Shown here in pieces: positions 44,704 through 56,734 of a stretch of 64,000 nucleotides of DNA. Positions within the stretch are counted from its first letter, which is position 1. The number at the start of each line of letters is the position of its first letter. The notes beneath the pieces were generated by a model. The model saw only the letters and a program-made list of their open reading frames with translations, was not told the DNA's origin and did no database searches. Both the position numbers and the translations under genes were made by a program. This DNA is from Macrosoma leucophasiata (Eukaryota; Arthropoda; Insecta; Lepidoptera; Hedylidae): assembly GCA_036365455.1 (NCBI GenBank), contig JAWQUS010000023.1:124001-188000 (forward strand). The letters are read 5' to 3'.

Positions 44704-45085
44704 AGGGAATAAACTCGTAACCTATTAATTATACTAAGACAATTACTTTAATATGGGCTACGTACCTACTTACTCATAGGTTTGAAGTCGGTGCCAAGCC
44801 AATACTGCGGCCCGCGCGTTAGGGTTAGGACTAATGTTGTGTTGTTGCAGTACCTACTACGTTAAGTTATCAAATGCGGCTATTTGAAACGCATTGAAAT
44901 AGGCTCTTAAATTTTTTAGGTTTCAGGTAGTAGTAGGTACTGCAACACCACAACATTAGTCCTAACGCGCGGGCCGCACTATTGGCTTGGCACCGACTTC
45001 AAAGTCTTCAAACCTATGAGTAGGTAGGTACGTAGCCCATATGTATTTGTCTTATTATAATTAATAGGTTACGGGTTTATTCCCT
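44704..45085. mobile_element. Foldback element with about 160-bp inverted arms
   Basis: Left arm AGGGAATAAACTCGTAACCT ... GGCTACGTACCTACTTACTC ... GCCAAGCCAATACTGCGGCC; right arm is its reverse complement with a few differences, ending AACCCGTAACCTATT mirror. A central about 40 bp is unpaired. Non-coding. Confidence 0.9.
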
Positions 45086-45564
45086 TAAAATGAAATTATC
45101 TAATTGAGTTTATTTTTCGCTTTTTAGTGTTTTATGTCTATTCTGTTTTGATTTTGTTTGAAAGTTTTTTTTTTTAATTTTAAAATAATTTATTTTTTGC
45201 TATTTAGTGGTGTAACTATTATTAGTATTAAGTATTACAGTAATAGTAGGTAGGTATTTCAACTACGAAGGTACTATCTATAGACTTTATCATCAGTTCT
45301 AGAGGTTAATAGCGGTTTCGAAAACTATCTAGGTATTCCAGTAGCTGGTTTTTAGGCAGTCAAGCAAAAGGCTAATTCAAAGTATAGTGATAAAACCCGC
45401 TATTAAGATAGATAGTTTTGTAATGTTTAAAAAACTCGCTAACCGCTACGTAGTGATAGATTGTTTCAATAGGAACTATGGCTCTTCCTTTATGACGCAC
45501 AACACTGTTGTGGATATCTTCTGGGAAGGCTTTGTCCAGCTGTGGACATCTTTCGGCTGGAGTG

Positions 45565-45990
45565 ATGTTGATGATGGTGATGGTGGTGGTGATGATGTTG
45601 ATAGAGGTGGTGATGAAGATGGAGATGATGATGGGGTTGATGATAGACATGGTGATTATGGTGATGTTGATGGAGGTGATAATGAAAGATGATGATGATG
45701 ATGATCATGACACGCATAATAATATGAACATCTCCTTTATCATCATCACCTCCATCAACAGGTGACGTTGATGGAGGTGATGATGATAAAGGAGATCATC
45801 ACTGTCATCATCTTTATCATCATCATCACATCCATCATCATCCCCTCCATCATCAACACTTCCATCATCATCACCATTATTATCACCTCCATCATCATCA
45901 CTTCCATCATCATCACATACATCATCATCACCTCCGTCATCATCATCATCACCTCCATAGTGATCACTACCATCATCATCACGATCATCA
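45565..45990. repeat. GAT/ATC trinucleotide microsatellite region
   Basis: 45565-45720 is GATGAT-rich with GGT interruptions. 45735-45990 is CATCAT-rich with CTCC interruptions, i.e. the complementary repeat. Long open frames here (Asp/Gly, Met/Val or His runs) are artefacts of the repeat. Confidence 0.92.
45730..45796. repeat. 30-bp-arm hairpin at the junction of the two microsatellite halves
   Basis: ATCTCCTTTATCATCATCAC(CTCCATCAAC), 7-base loop AGGTGAC, then exact reverse complement. The strand switch of the microsatellite occurs at this hairpin. Confidence 0.9.
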
Positions 45991-46003
45991 CCTCCTATAA
46001 AAA

Positions 46004-46560
46004 ATGTCGAAATACTTTCAAGTGTGCTATGACGTTGAGTAGTTCCCTCGATTTCTCCAGGATCCTATCATCACATCTTGACATGGTGACAATGGGACCA
46101 CCTGTGAGGTATACCCCTTCAAACAAACAAAAAATGTCCAAATTAGTACAGGTACAGTTCATAATTAAAATATTTGAACAAACGTGCAACTATTATTACA
46201 GTAAAAGTAAGTATTTCAATTACGAAGATACCATATATGGTCTTCATCATCAGTTTCACTTCCACTTCATCAAATTGTGCTTTCCGAAAGCAAACACACG
46301 AAACGTTATCTTCTATTATAAGAAATATGTAAAACCTTTTAAGTGTGGCGTGAAATTTGAAGAGTTCCCTCGATTTCTCCTGAATCCCATCATCACATTT
46401 TGATATGGTGACAATGGGACTACATGTGAGGTATACGGCCATAAGACACGGAAGGTTATTATTATAAAAAATATCGAAAAACCTTTCAAGTGTGCTATGA
46501 AATTTGAAGAGTTCCCTCGATTTCTCCAGGATCCCTTCATCACATATTTACATGGTTACA
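46004..46560. repeat. Three diverged copies of a dispersed repeat segment
   Basis: Segments beginning near 46004, 46320 and 46465 each contain CTTTCAAGTGTG, GAGTTCCCTCGATTTCTCC (or AGTAGTTCC), GGATCC-type words and CATCACATNTTGACATGGTGACAA. The spacing suggests tandem or nested copies of one transposon internal region. Class unknown. Confidence 0.65.
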
Positions 46561-46974
46561 ATAGGACCAACTGGGCAAAATTCCCTTTAAAAAAAAAAAC
46601 ATGCAAATCGGTGCAGGCGTTTTTAAAAATATATGAAACAAAATGCCACCAACTTTATTTAATATAACTCAAAAAAGTCAATCAATTTGTTAATTTAATA
46701 TTTTATCAATTTTTAATTATGTTTTTGCACATTATCGCATTGGGTGCTCCTGTAATTATAATGATGTTTTTGATAAATAAATAAAATAAAAATAAAATAA
46801 ATTATCGGGGAACATACATAAAAAAAAAGATCCGGACGAATTGAGAACCTCCTCCTTTTTTCGAAGTCGGTTAAAAATAGCCATCGCTTTACTCTTTACT
46901 CGAATTACTGACTGTGACTCTGACTGACTGACTTATAATTGACCGACTGACGCTTACTTTTACGCTGCTTGTGA

Positions 46975-47235
46975 ATACGAAATATCATTTTACTTGACAC
47001 TGGCAATATGCGTAATAGCGATGCCATAATACTAAAAAAAATCCAGATTTGCCAATTTCAGTGTTTTTTTTAATTAAATTATGGCATCGCTATTACGCAT
47101 ATTGCCAGTGTCAAGTAAAACGATATTTCGTATTTATTTAAGCAGCGTAAAAGTTGGTATAAAACTGTCAGTCAATTATTTACTAAGTATGTCAGTCAAG
47201 TGAGTTACAGTCAAGTTATTCGAGTAAAGCGATGG
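46975..47235 (+). mobile_element. GGCATCGCTATTACGCATAT repeat: inverted piece then direct copy
   Basis: 46980-47030 is the start of the repeat in reverse; 47080-47235 is the forward 5' half, ending abruptly at GAGTAAAGCGATGG where LINE coding sequence begins. Similar fragments lie at 22517-22560, 23325-23375, 46630-46672 and 49519-49560. Confidence 0.78.
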
Positions 47236-48905
47236 CTTATTGCTCATGGTCTCTCGTTATCCGTCTCCAAGAGTAACATGGTCATTTTCACTAGAAAAAG
47301 AGTAATACCTACAATAGATGTTTATATTGAGAATAATTTAATCCCAGTTTCGAATAAAGTCAAATTTCTTGGTTTAACGTTAGACTCCTGACTTAAAGGC
47401 TGTGATCACTTTGACAACGCCATTAAAAAATGTGAAAGAAACATCAACATATTGCGTTGTTTATCTGGAGTGTGGTGGGGCGCCCACCCCTTTTCTCAGA
47501 AACTTCTGTACAACACTTTAATTCGTAGTATTATAGACTATGGTTCCTTTCTTGTGGAACCATGTAATAAAAGCAGTTTAGACCGTCTGGACAAATTACA
47601 ACTAAAATATCTTAGGATCACATCTGGTGGTATGAAGTCGTCACCAGCGAACGCTCTTCGGGTTGAATGTGTCGATCCTCCCTATCACCTGAGACGCCAA
47701 TATCTGTCGGATCGCTTTGTTTACAAGGCCCTTCAGCGTGATTCTCATCTCCTCACTGCTAGACTCGCCCTACTGGCCCAGTTAGTCCAGAATAATAATT
47801 ATTGGAACCATAAATCTCCCCCCAGAGTGGTTTTCAGTTTACTTCAACTTCAAAAATTAGATTCTTTTCTGTGTACTTACTCTAAATTACCTTTATTTTT
47901 AACTAATTATGAAATTCTTACTTTTAAACCTAACGTTATTCTACATCTTGGCCGTAGCCTGCGGAGCTAATGAATTGTTTAAGAATACTGTGTATACACG
48001 ATTTCCAAATTGGCAGTGTATGTATACTGATGCATCCAAAATGTCTTCAGATTATTATTATTATTATAAGGCGGTTGGAGCAGCAGTATAGATACCTCGC
48101 TATAAAATTATTTTAAGTTTTAAATTACCGGTTATGTCGTCAGTATTTAGTGGTGAAGCTATAGCTATTTACGAAGCGGTTACCTATGCAGAATCTCATA
48201 ATCTCACAAATACAATTATATTTACTGATTCGCTTAGTGTGCTACAATCACTCATGGGTAACCCTTTTAAAGATAAATTAAGATTTCGTATTATCTTTGC
48301 CATTAGAGAAATTTTGTACAAATGTCATAGAAGGAATGTTAACATAGTTATGGCATGGATTCCTAGCCACTGTGGTATCATCGGTAACGAGACCGTTGAC
48401 CAATGTGCAAAGCAGGCAATCGATCTTGGTTGCAATACTCACAACAAGATATTTACGCATGATATCCTATCAGTGGCAAAATCATAAAATGTACTCTGTG
48501 ATCTCAACTGAATAAAGACTGGCAAAACGAATGGGATAAAGTAAAATTATTAAAAGGTAAGCATTACGCTGACATCCAACCTTTCATTCCCCGCAAACCA
48601 TGGTTCTTCAAATTTCGTAAGTTGGACAAAAAGATCTGTTCAATTATATGTCGGCTCCGTTTGGGACATGTGTGTTCCCCAGTTTTTTTACACAAACTGA
48701 GGATTAGGGATAGCTCGCTTTGTGAGTGCGGATTAGATGAAGGCTCTGTTGACCACATATTTTTCAATTGCTCCTTGAATTCAATTTCCTTATACTCTCT
48801 TCTCCCCCGTCCTACTAACATCAAGTTACTACTTATGTTAGTAAACACTCCCTTTGTATATACTCTATGTAAATGTATACGTGTAAATAACATTAAATTA
48901 TAATA
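47236..48905 (+). mobile_element. Non-LTR retrotransposon with RNase H domain (I/LOA-like), 5'-truncated
   Basis: RT C-terminal part from 47236 (SVSKSNMVIFTRKR, NKVKFLGLTLDS with a stop) and 47452-47970 (LSGVWWGAHPFSQKLLYNTL, YLRITSGGMKSSPANALRVE). RNase H has its acidic residues in MYTDAS, SGEAIAIYEAV, FTDSLSVLQSL and IPSHCGIIGNETVDQCAKQA. The C-terminal CxC-H-x-C-like tail is RLRLGHVCS ... CECGLDEGSVDHIFFNC. Stops at about 47390, 48090 and 48486 plus frame changes show it is dead. Confidence 0.9.
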
Positions 48906-50454
48906 TTACTTGTGGCTCTAACTTTAAAAATGTGATTCGTTTAAACTAACCCTTAACCATTGTGATCGTTTTTGTCTTTTGTTTTAGGTAAGACGCAGAA
49001 TAACTGTTAGAATTTCTTACTATTTCCTGCTTCATCGGATATTACACGGATCACCGGTCATTTTAAAATTAACACTGTGCCTCTGTGATCACCAGATTTT
49101 GGCAGAATTATTGCTAAGTGTGATAGTTGCCACACGGGAAAAATAGAATAGAATAGGATTTTTTTTTAATTTTAGGACTGCTTGTGGACTAATAGATATT
49201 GCTCTTCTTGTGTATAATTGTAACAAAGCAGCCAATTTTTCCGAAAGATTTCGATTTTGCTTCACAACTTAATATCAGTAACAAAACCTATTAAACTTTA
49301 AACCAATTTATAATTTTTTCCTGGGTGTTTTGACGAAAAAACTGTCTATCACGCAACTCAGGAATTGATGTTGAGTAATTATAATGTTGAATTATTATAA
49401 TTACATAAACATAAAATCGCGATTCTTTATCGATTGTTGGGCCCATCACTATTATTTTACGAAGTGACAGTAGCTAATGTCAAAATCGGAATCGAATTAT
49501 AAGTCAGAGTATGAGTTTTTGGCGGGAACCTTGAAAGAGGCGTGTGGTGCTTATTTTATTTTAGGGTCCATATATTAGCTTACAGCATTAAACAAATATT
49601 ATGATTTTTATCAATACGATAAAAAAGCGGCCAAGTGCGAGGCGTACTCGCACGTTTCATACAATTCTAAATGTCCGTGTTACCATAAAATATGCTTTAC
49701 TTTTTATAGGGTTTCCTGTAATCTAAGGTCTTTCTAGGAATTGTCATTTTTTTAACCTATTTTCGATAACAGCTTCAAAATGATTTGTTGTAAAAAAAAT
49801 GGTATGTTTGAGATTGTCACAATAAGAACTTTTATCTGATAGGTACGTAACACGATATAATTTGTAAAACTTTTAGTAATTAATCCCCCGAAATGAAATG
49901 ATGATGAATGAATTATAGTAACTTGTATATGTTTGGGTTTCTTATTTACATCCATGTACCAATTTCAACCCAATTGACTCAGTAGTTTTGCAGCTAATCG
50001 GCTGTGACAGACAGACACACTTATCACACGAGTGATCTTATTTCACTTTTTACGTTATGCGTACACAGCGCCACATTTGTTTATGGGGTGAAAAAAAAAC
50101 ACGACATTAGGTCATCAACATTTTATTTAGTAACAAAAATGCATAACTTTAATTTATATTATTAATATACCTACGCACTATGATCACAGCAAGCCGATTC
50201 AGTTCAATCGGCACACGTAAACAACACAACAAAACCAATTACATGCCATACTTAAGGTACTCTCAACCTTCTCTCAACACAAAATAACTTTACTAAAGTT
50301 ATAATTTCGTCTTATTCCTAGTTTAGTGTAGAACAAATTGAAGAGTATCTGTTATAAAGCAAGGTGTTTTTTTAGGCGAACAGGGAAATAACTCCAAAAT
50401 ATGTACATGATAATATTTTAACTTCTGCCATTTACTAATTTATTATATATCTAC
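48906..50454. other. Intergenic, repeat fragments only
   Basis: 49519-49560 matches the 3' end of the GGCATCGC repeat (reverse). 49625-50060 resembles the CCAAGTGCGAG...GACAGACAGAC repeat (GCGGCCAAGTGCGAGGCGTA; GGCTGTGACAGACAGACAC). Otherwise AT-rich with no gene. Confidence 0.55.
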
Positions 50455-50730
50455 AACTAGCGGCCCGCCTCGGCTTCGCACGGATGCAATGTTACCTACA
50501 TTACTATTATAGAGTATGGCACTCCTGAATAGTGTTTAATTTTGATTGTGAAAGAATTTTCATAATCGGTTCAGTATCTACTACGTTTTACGCAGCGTAC
50601 GCAAAATAAGTAACTTTTTAAATAGATTTTTTACACCTTGTGTCAGAAAAACCCAAATATACGGAACCCTATTATTTCCAAAATAAAATATAGCCTATGT
50701 AACTCGTGGATAATGTGAAAAGCACTCATA
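50455..50730 (+). mobile_element. Dispersed repeat (CTAGCGGCCCGCCTCGGCTT) fragment
   Basis: Starts ACTAGCGGCCCGCCTCGGCT and includes ACACCTTGTGTCAGAAAAAC. Related starts occur at 34663 (ACTAGCTGACCCAGCGAACT) and, inverted, at 52115-52155. Confidence 0.6.
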
Positions 50731-51227
50731 GGTAGGTATTTGTGGATACAAGCGTGATTATTTAGTGTACAAATCACTTTCATAGCGTTAATAGCAATCT
50801 ACAAACCGTCAATTTTAAATTAGCGCCTATTAGTACGAAAATAAAAAAAAATATGGCGGAAAAACGACTTTATTCTTACAATTTTTAAATTGGTTTATCT
50901 CATGAACCCCACGCGTCAACGAAGTGAAATATGTTTTATATAGTAGTATATGTACTAATGTCTTATGACGAAAAGTTTTATTGATGTACAATTATGTACC
51001 AATGCCCCATACAAAGTGGCGGATCTCCTTTTCAAGACATAGGTTAAGATCCCACTGCAGAATCACTGCAAACATATTTTTAACGCATATTAGTAATCTA
51101 GAGAATATATTATTATATTCACTAGGTTGCCTATCAAAAAATGGCCGTAAGTATTTTTAATTAAATTATTTTATCTTTAACAGCCAGTAACTCTTATTTG
51201 CGGCCGATTTAATTTGGCTCCCATATA

Positions 51228-51290
51228 TTTTTTTTATGTTATAAAAGTGGCCAGCAAGCGTGTAGATCCTAACCTAACACGGCCGCCCGC
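51228..51290 (-). mobile_element. SINE scrap (S1 family, 3' end)
   Basis: TTTTTTTATGTTATAAAAGTGGCCAGCAAGCGTGTAG-like stretch resembles the A-tailed end of the SINE. Very short. Confidence 0.45.
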
Positions 51291-51431
51291 GGCTCGTGAC
51301 TGTCGATGGCGTGCGCGTCTGTCGTGAGCTACGGAAGCGGTTCCATACATTTTCATACTGCATCTAGTCGCGCGCGGCCGATGTCGTCATAAGCCGCGCG
51401 CGGCCTCGACCCACGGAATTGCACCTTATGT

Positions 51432-51620
51432 CTAAGCAAATTTGTTGCGAGGCGTAAGTTTTGAAGGGTGCCCTCCAGTGAGAGCAACCTTTCTTTTAAG
51501 CCGCTTTTGGTAGGATAGTGTGGACATTATTATATTATTGGACAGTACAGAGCCCTGAGGAACTCCAGCTTCTATGTTGTAAAATCTTGATGTGGTATCG
51601 TTTTGTTTCACTTGGAACAA
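51432..51620 (-). pseudogene. LINE reverse-transcriptase fragment
   Basis: QVKQNDTTSRFYNIEAGVPQGSVLS contains the conserved GVPQGS motif of Jockey-type RTs. The flanking motifs are gone and the following residues are unrelated. Confidence 0.7.
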
Positions 51621-52598
51621 TCTTTTTAGTTTCGTTAGGTAGGATCTCAGGAGAAGATAGTAGCTGAGGCACAGTATTCTTTAATTGAGCTATTTTAGAT
51701 CACCTTACAGTTACTGTGTTCACACAACATTGAAGTACCTGTTCACTTACTATCCACTTTATTTGCCTTCCTCATTTTTGTAATATTTTATTTTGGCAAT
51801 AACACATGCGATTGAGTTTTTCTTTAATTTCTATAATCTCTCATAATTCAATAAATCCCAGTATAGATACCAAATTGACGAGACCACTATATTTTCGCTA
51901 TCATTTTGAAATAACGGTTTTACCTAATGATGATTGTTGAGTGTTATTCTTATACCTACATAATAGTTAGGTAATGAACATTATTCTTCACATGATCCGA
52001 GAAGATAAATCTGTATGTACGAGTATGCGCTAATCTCGGCAAGTTGTGAACGGATTTTGTTCCTGTTTCAAATGTTGGAAAGAGGGTTTTCTGAGGAAGG
52101 CTTGTATCTATAATAAATGCTACCCGTGCGAAACCGGGGCGGGTCGCTATTTAATTATAAATCATATCACGCTCGCCCTCGCCACACTAATATTACATTA
52201 AAATGCATCTTAATCCTACTTTGTTCAAGTTGCAATTAGTCACTAATTACCCCTATTATTATTCTGAACACAGTTGAAATAGAAACAAAAAAATATATAC
52301 ATTACACCATTTATAAATAAAAATAGCACACATATAGATCACTTAAAACTCTTAAAAGTCGACCTACGCGTAACAAGTTGATAATTGATATGAGGCAGAG
52401 GTTTGGTACTTAACGATTTTAAATCTGAACACGTCATTAATAAAATTATAATAATTACTAAGCTGCTTAAACGTGTCGTTCAGACTTTCGAGCTACTTCA
52501 TTTAATAATAAAATCTCGTTTGACACACCACATAGGTACTAAAGTATTGTATAAAAAAGGGACAAGTTATAAGTCGCGGTGAATATTTACGATTTGGG

Positions 52599-52607
52599 TA
52601 TAAATAG
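52599..52607 (+). promoter_or_regulatory. TATA-box-like element without an assigned gene
   Basis: TATAAATAG followed 20-80 bp later by a GC-rich stretch (CGGTCGCGTCGACACCAGCG ... CGCGTCTCACTAAACC) inside an AT-rich, repeat-poor region. This resembles an insect TATA core promoter with a GC-rich 5' leader. No open frame follows within the window on this strand. Confidence 0.35.
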
Positions 52608-53469
52608 CCGGTAAGGTAAAACGGTCGCGTCGACACCAGCGTCCGGCGTCCCGCGCGTCTCACTAAACCGGCTGAGTGTAAACCTAATTTATTTATTTAT
52701 TTATACGTACTTTTGTGATCAATAGTCATCAATGAATCTTAATTCATTAACTCTCTGTCATCTCACTTCAACGTTCAAATTTACTTGATCGACATTAATT
52801 AATTGGAATACTCTATTTGAAAAAACTTATAGATTCACAACAAGATCACGCGCATGACGTACAGAAAAAATATAATATTAAATTATTATGTCTTATATTT
52901 TATTAACTAGGCACTTACAAAAAGTCATAGTGAAGTCGAATAGGTATGCTACCTAGCTCTTAACCAATCTCGTATTACATAATGTGATATATGATTATCT
53001 GATATGCATCAATATATTGACTAATATCTAATATGATCGAGCGCGTCGACTCAGTTTGACCAATTAATCTTCAAGAAGACAATCATTAAAGCAAATCAAT
53101 GTATTAGGTTGGGGAAAAATTTTCTTCGCATTTTTTAAGATAATTCAAAACATTTTTTAATTATTTTACGAAACCAGAAGTGGAAATAAACAAAATAAAA
53201 ACACTACTCTGTGACTATTAATTTTGGTGTACCAAATAAGAAGAAAGAGAAGAAGAAGAACGATATTTGACACACAGTGAGACACATAAAACATACATAA
53301 AACGTAATAACAACGAAATAAAATTAAATTTGTAACGAATCGTTTTAATTGTATAGCGTCTTGTCCTAATATAGGGTACAATAGACAAAATTTGGAAAAG
53401 GCGTCTATTACAATCAGAACGTATCAATAACCATTTGATTGAGGCAGAGGGCAAATGCATTTACATGAT

Positions 53470-53515
53470 TTTTTTTTGGTGAAGGTGTTATGCCCCTGTG
53501 CCGGAAATTACAGGG
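53470..53515 (+). mobile_element. SINE scrap (S1 family)
   Basis: GGTGTTATGCCCCTGTGCCG and GAAATTACAGGGCC match positions 6127-6153 of copy S1. Confidence 0.65.
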
Positions 53516-53764
53516 CCAATTATTTCAAAAGGGGCACAGGGCTTGTATTGGTTGTTGTGGAGCCCTCGGGGCCTTTTTATGCATTAAACAACAAACAAAT
53601 AAGACTGCGGTCTACGTACTTTTGCACAAATTGTTTTTAAGATGGGAACAAAAAATGATTTCTAATGAGCTCTAGTCTTATCAACACCAACAGGCTCTTC
53701 TCCGACTGGAGAGTACTTGTAAAAGAGTAGATCACTTTAATGCGGGATGTAACGGCGAAAATAA

Positions 53765-55455
53765 CTAGCCATACTTAAGAACTGACGAACACGCTTGACC
53801 GTTTTCGGAAGTTCGCTCGGCCGTACCTGACCTTGGCTTCTTCCTTAACCGGTCGATTTGATCTTTGGCGGTAATTTCCGATTCGTCTCTCTTTTTCACG
53901 AGGAGCATCGGACTCGCATATTCAGACTCTATTTCCCGAATGATCTTCTTATCGAGAAGCTCTTGAATGAACTTACGAACTTTCAAAATTTCTGGCAACG
54001 AAAATCTGTACGGCCTATAATTGACAGATGTTGCACCATTCAGTTTGATCGACATGCTGCCAGTACTTAATGTAGTAGCAGTGGTTCCCGAAATAAGAAA
54101 TTTATAAAATTCGTTGATCAAGTCAAGTATCAATCTAGGTCACAACCGATCAAAGACGTCTTCATAGGGATATCATCTGTGGATGAAGCATACAGGACGT
54201 TATCGGTACGCCCCTGTTTATAAGTCAGGTGTTGCTGATTGCGAGTACGAACATAGGTTACCTACTCCTTCACGATTAAACACATCAGTACCGACTATGA
54301 TAGGGGTGGTTAAAAATTCCGGGGATACCGCATGCAAGTCCACTTTGAGAATAATTTTGACGATTAGTAAAGTAACGAAAAAGTAGACTCAACCTCTTGA
54401 CAACCGACACCTCTCAAAATAAGCGAGCTTGCGTGCGCATCTAAAATGTTTTAAGAAAGTGGAGGAAACTAAAGAAATACTTGAGCCGCTATCAATGAGC
54501 ACATCAACGGGTATGCCCTATATATGACTGCCTACATTCTACTACCTACATTTTCGTGACAGAAGTTCACGTTACTAGATTCTGACTTCTTTTTAGCAAA
54601 ACAACTCTGGATCCTGTGGCCAGGTTTTTTACAGAAGCCACATGGTTCGGGTTTCGTTGTACTAGAACTACAGGCAGAGTTACTCTTCTGACCGTTTTCG
54701 ACACTCTTACTATCGCTAAAAACGGGCTTCGACCATTTATAACAATCAGAGGACTTATGGCCACGCTTACCACACGTAAAGCATGCCTCGTCATCGAATC
54801 TAAGCTTACGAGAGCTCGTACCATAGCTAGATTTCGAAGATCGATCATTATTCGATGTATAGGGTCTTTCAAAATTTGGCAGATTCGGTTTGACGTAGAT
54901 CGAAAGGAATTCTACTAGCTGATTCTGAATTCACTTTGCATTTGTAGCGGATGCGCGAATTTGTGGGTCTGTAATACCTCGAATTACGATCGCAGAGATC
55001 AATTCGTCACTTAAGCCACTAACTATACGCAGCCTGAGTAGCGACCGACGAGCGTACTCTGCATACGTCGGATACCCATCCGAATTTGTACTCATTACTT
55101 CGTACAAAATATTTGAAACATCGGACTTCCTAGGGCACATTGGCTTAAATTCCCGTTTAAAATTACTCCAACTGCGGTCACTGGTCACCCATTCATTTAG
55201 CCACGTCCTAGCGTCCCCTTTAACGCAATTACCAATACGAGACAGACACTTATTATCGCTCCAACCGTTAGAGACCTTAGCGCGGTCTACCTCCTCACAC
55301 CAGGTATCTATATCGTTGACACTAGGATCGAAATTAGAAATAAAATACGCTCGGTTGGATCTCACCGTAGTGTTGATGGAACGTATCGCGTCGATCAGTC
55401 GGTCGGCTACGTTGGCATCGTGCTCTACGACCCCACTCCCGGTGACGGGGGTTTC
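53765..55455 (-). mobile_element. Ty3/gypsy-like LTR retrotransposon fragment, degraded
   Basis: On the minus strand: a gag-like region (about 55440-54931) with WLNEWVTSDRSWSNFKREF-type sequence, then two CCHC zinc knuckles at about 54800-54610 (CFTCGKRGHKSSDC and CGFCKKPGHRIQSC). Protease remains are unclear, followed by the start of the reverse transcriptase at 54133-53765 (FSLPEILKVRKFIQELLDKK, SEYASPMLLVKK). The pol region is cut off after the first RT motifs, frames are broken, and no LTRs are recognised. Confidence 0.82.
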
Positions 55456-56040
55456 ATTACGTCGTAATGAAACCGAATCACAAATGAGTACACGGTTCAT
55501 TAGGTTTCTTTCAGTGAGCTCGTGAGGTACCCAAATATCGAGCTTTTTTTTGTACCCAGCTGTTTTCAAATGCGCCAAAACTGTTTTGTGATCAATTCTC
55601 AGTTCTTCAGCTACGTTGTAACTACTGATATGTCGATCTTGCTCCACTTTTTCAAAAATGGCATCCATTTTATCCGTAATCGGGCGACCAGAGCGAGGTG
55701 CCGGATTGAAAACGCTTAAACCAAATTTGTGCTACTCTCACAGACACTGCACTAGGTCCATAAACATCGCAATTTTTTTACGCTGCTTGCGTTGCATTTT
55801 TACCTTTTTTGTAGTAAATTTTTAAAATGTATCGAATTTCTTCATTAAATTCACTCATCTTGACAGTACGAAAAACAAATTAAAATCACACATTTGCCTA
55901 ATTTGAATATGGAATTATGTTCTTTAAAATTTTAACTTTCAATGATACCAAAACCAGCGAGACACAAATACTACAGCCAAAGAGATTTTTTTACAAGTTC
56001 ATACATACTATAATGCGAAAAGACTTTTTCCCCAACCTAT

Positions 56041-56730
56041 TATTTGAGAGATACCTACATGTAACTAAAGTTGAATAGATGTACAAAGGTTGGTTCTGTT
56101 GCACTGCAGATAATTAATAATGTTTGATGTCAGTTTGGCTAATCACAGTTTTATTTTTGCAAATTGTTCAAGCCCGTGATAATGCCAACATTAACAAGTG
56201 TTTGTTGTTAACTCATACATTTCATAAATATCTGCAGTTGACGGCGCGGGTGTTATAATAAGTAAAATTAATTGTACTTTACTTACAACAAGATTGTAAC
56301 ACTGTTTGTTAACCCTAATAAATAAATAAAAAAGACTGTAATACGTATTTTTTATTTATTTATTAGGGTAGGGGGTAAGTTATGAGATCGTCAACGAGGC
56401 CAATATTGTTTTCGATAACAAATTATCAATTAACCTTATCTAGCCGACTTCCAAAGTGTAGGTACTTCTCGCGGACATATCGCACGCATCGAGTACGAAA
56501 CGGTAGACAAAGTTTAACAAACAGTCACATTACATTCTTACGTAAAATCAGTACCATTCTATTCAGCATTAAGGTCCGATGTTTTTTTAATCATTGGAAG
56601 GAATTAACGTATTTTATAAGTGAGCAACGAACGTTTGGACAAAAATATTAACAGAATATGTATCCAATCATCTATTATTCTCGGTCGGTCAGCAAGGCGC
56701 GGTGGGCGGGCGGCGGGGAGGAGGGCAGGG
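56041..56730. other. 3' flank of the ERMP1-like gene
   Basis: AT-rich. Contains minus-strand AATAAA hexamers near 56350 (TTTATTTATTTATT on plus) that could serve as the poly(A) signal. Otherwise nothing recognised. Confidence 0.4.
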
Positions 56731-56734
56731 GGGC

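Larger units (their letters stand above)
53104..56040 (-). mobile_element. mariner remnant (TTAGGTTGGGGAAAAA ends) containing an LTR-retrotransposon fragment
   Basis: Left end TTAGGTTGGGGAAAAATTTT and right end CTTTTTCCCCAACCTAT are mirror images flanked by TA. The transposase N-terminus reads on the minus strand from the ATG at 55859 (MSEFNEEIRYILKIYYKKGK). It continues after frame breaks as DRHISSYNVAEELRIDHKTV and LTERNLMNRVLICDS, up to about 55455. The catalytic half is missing; unrelated LTR-element coding sequence occupies the interior. Confidence 0.85.

Noticed and set aside
45490..46403. Long frames in the GAT/CAT microsatellite (213, 101 and 92 codons)
   Set aside because: Pure products of trinucleotide repeats (Ile/Thr, Met/Val or His runs).
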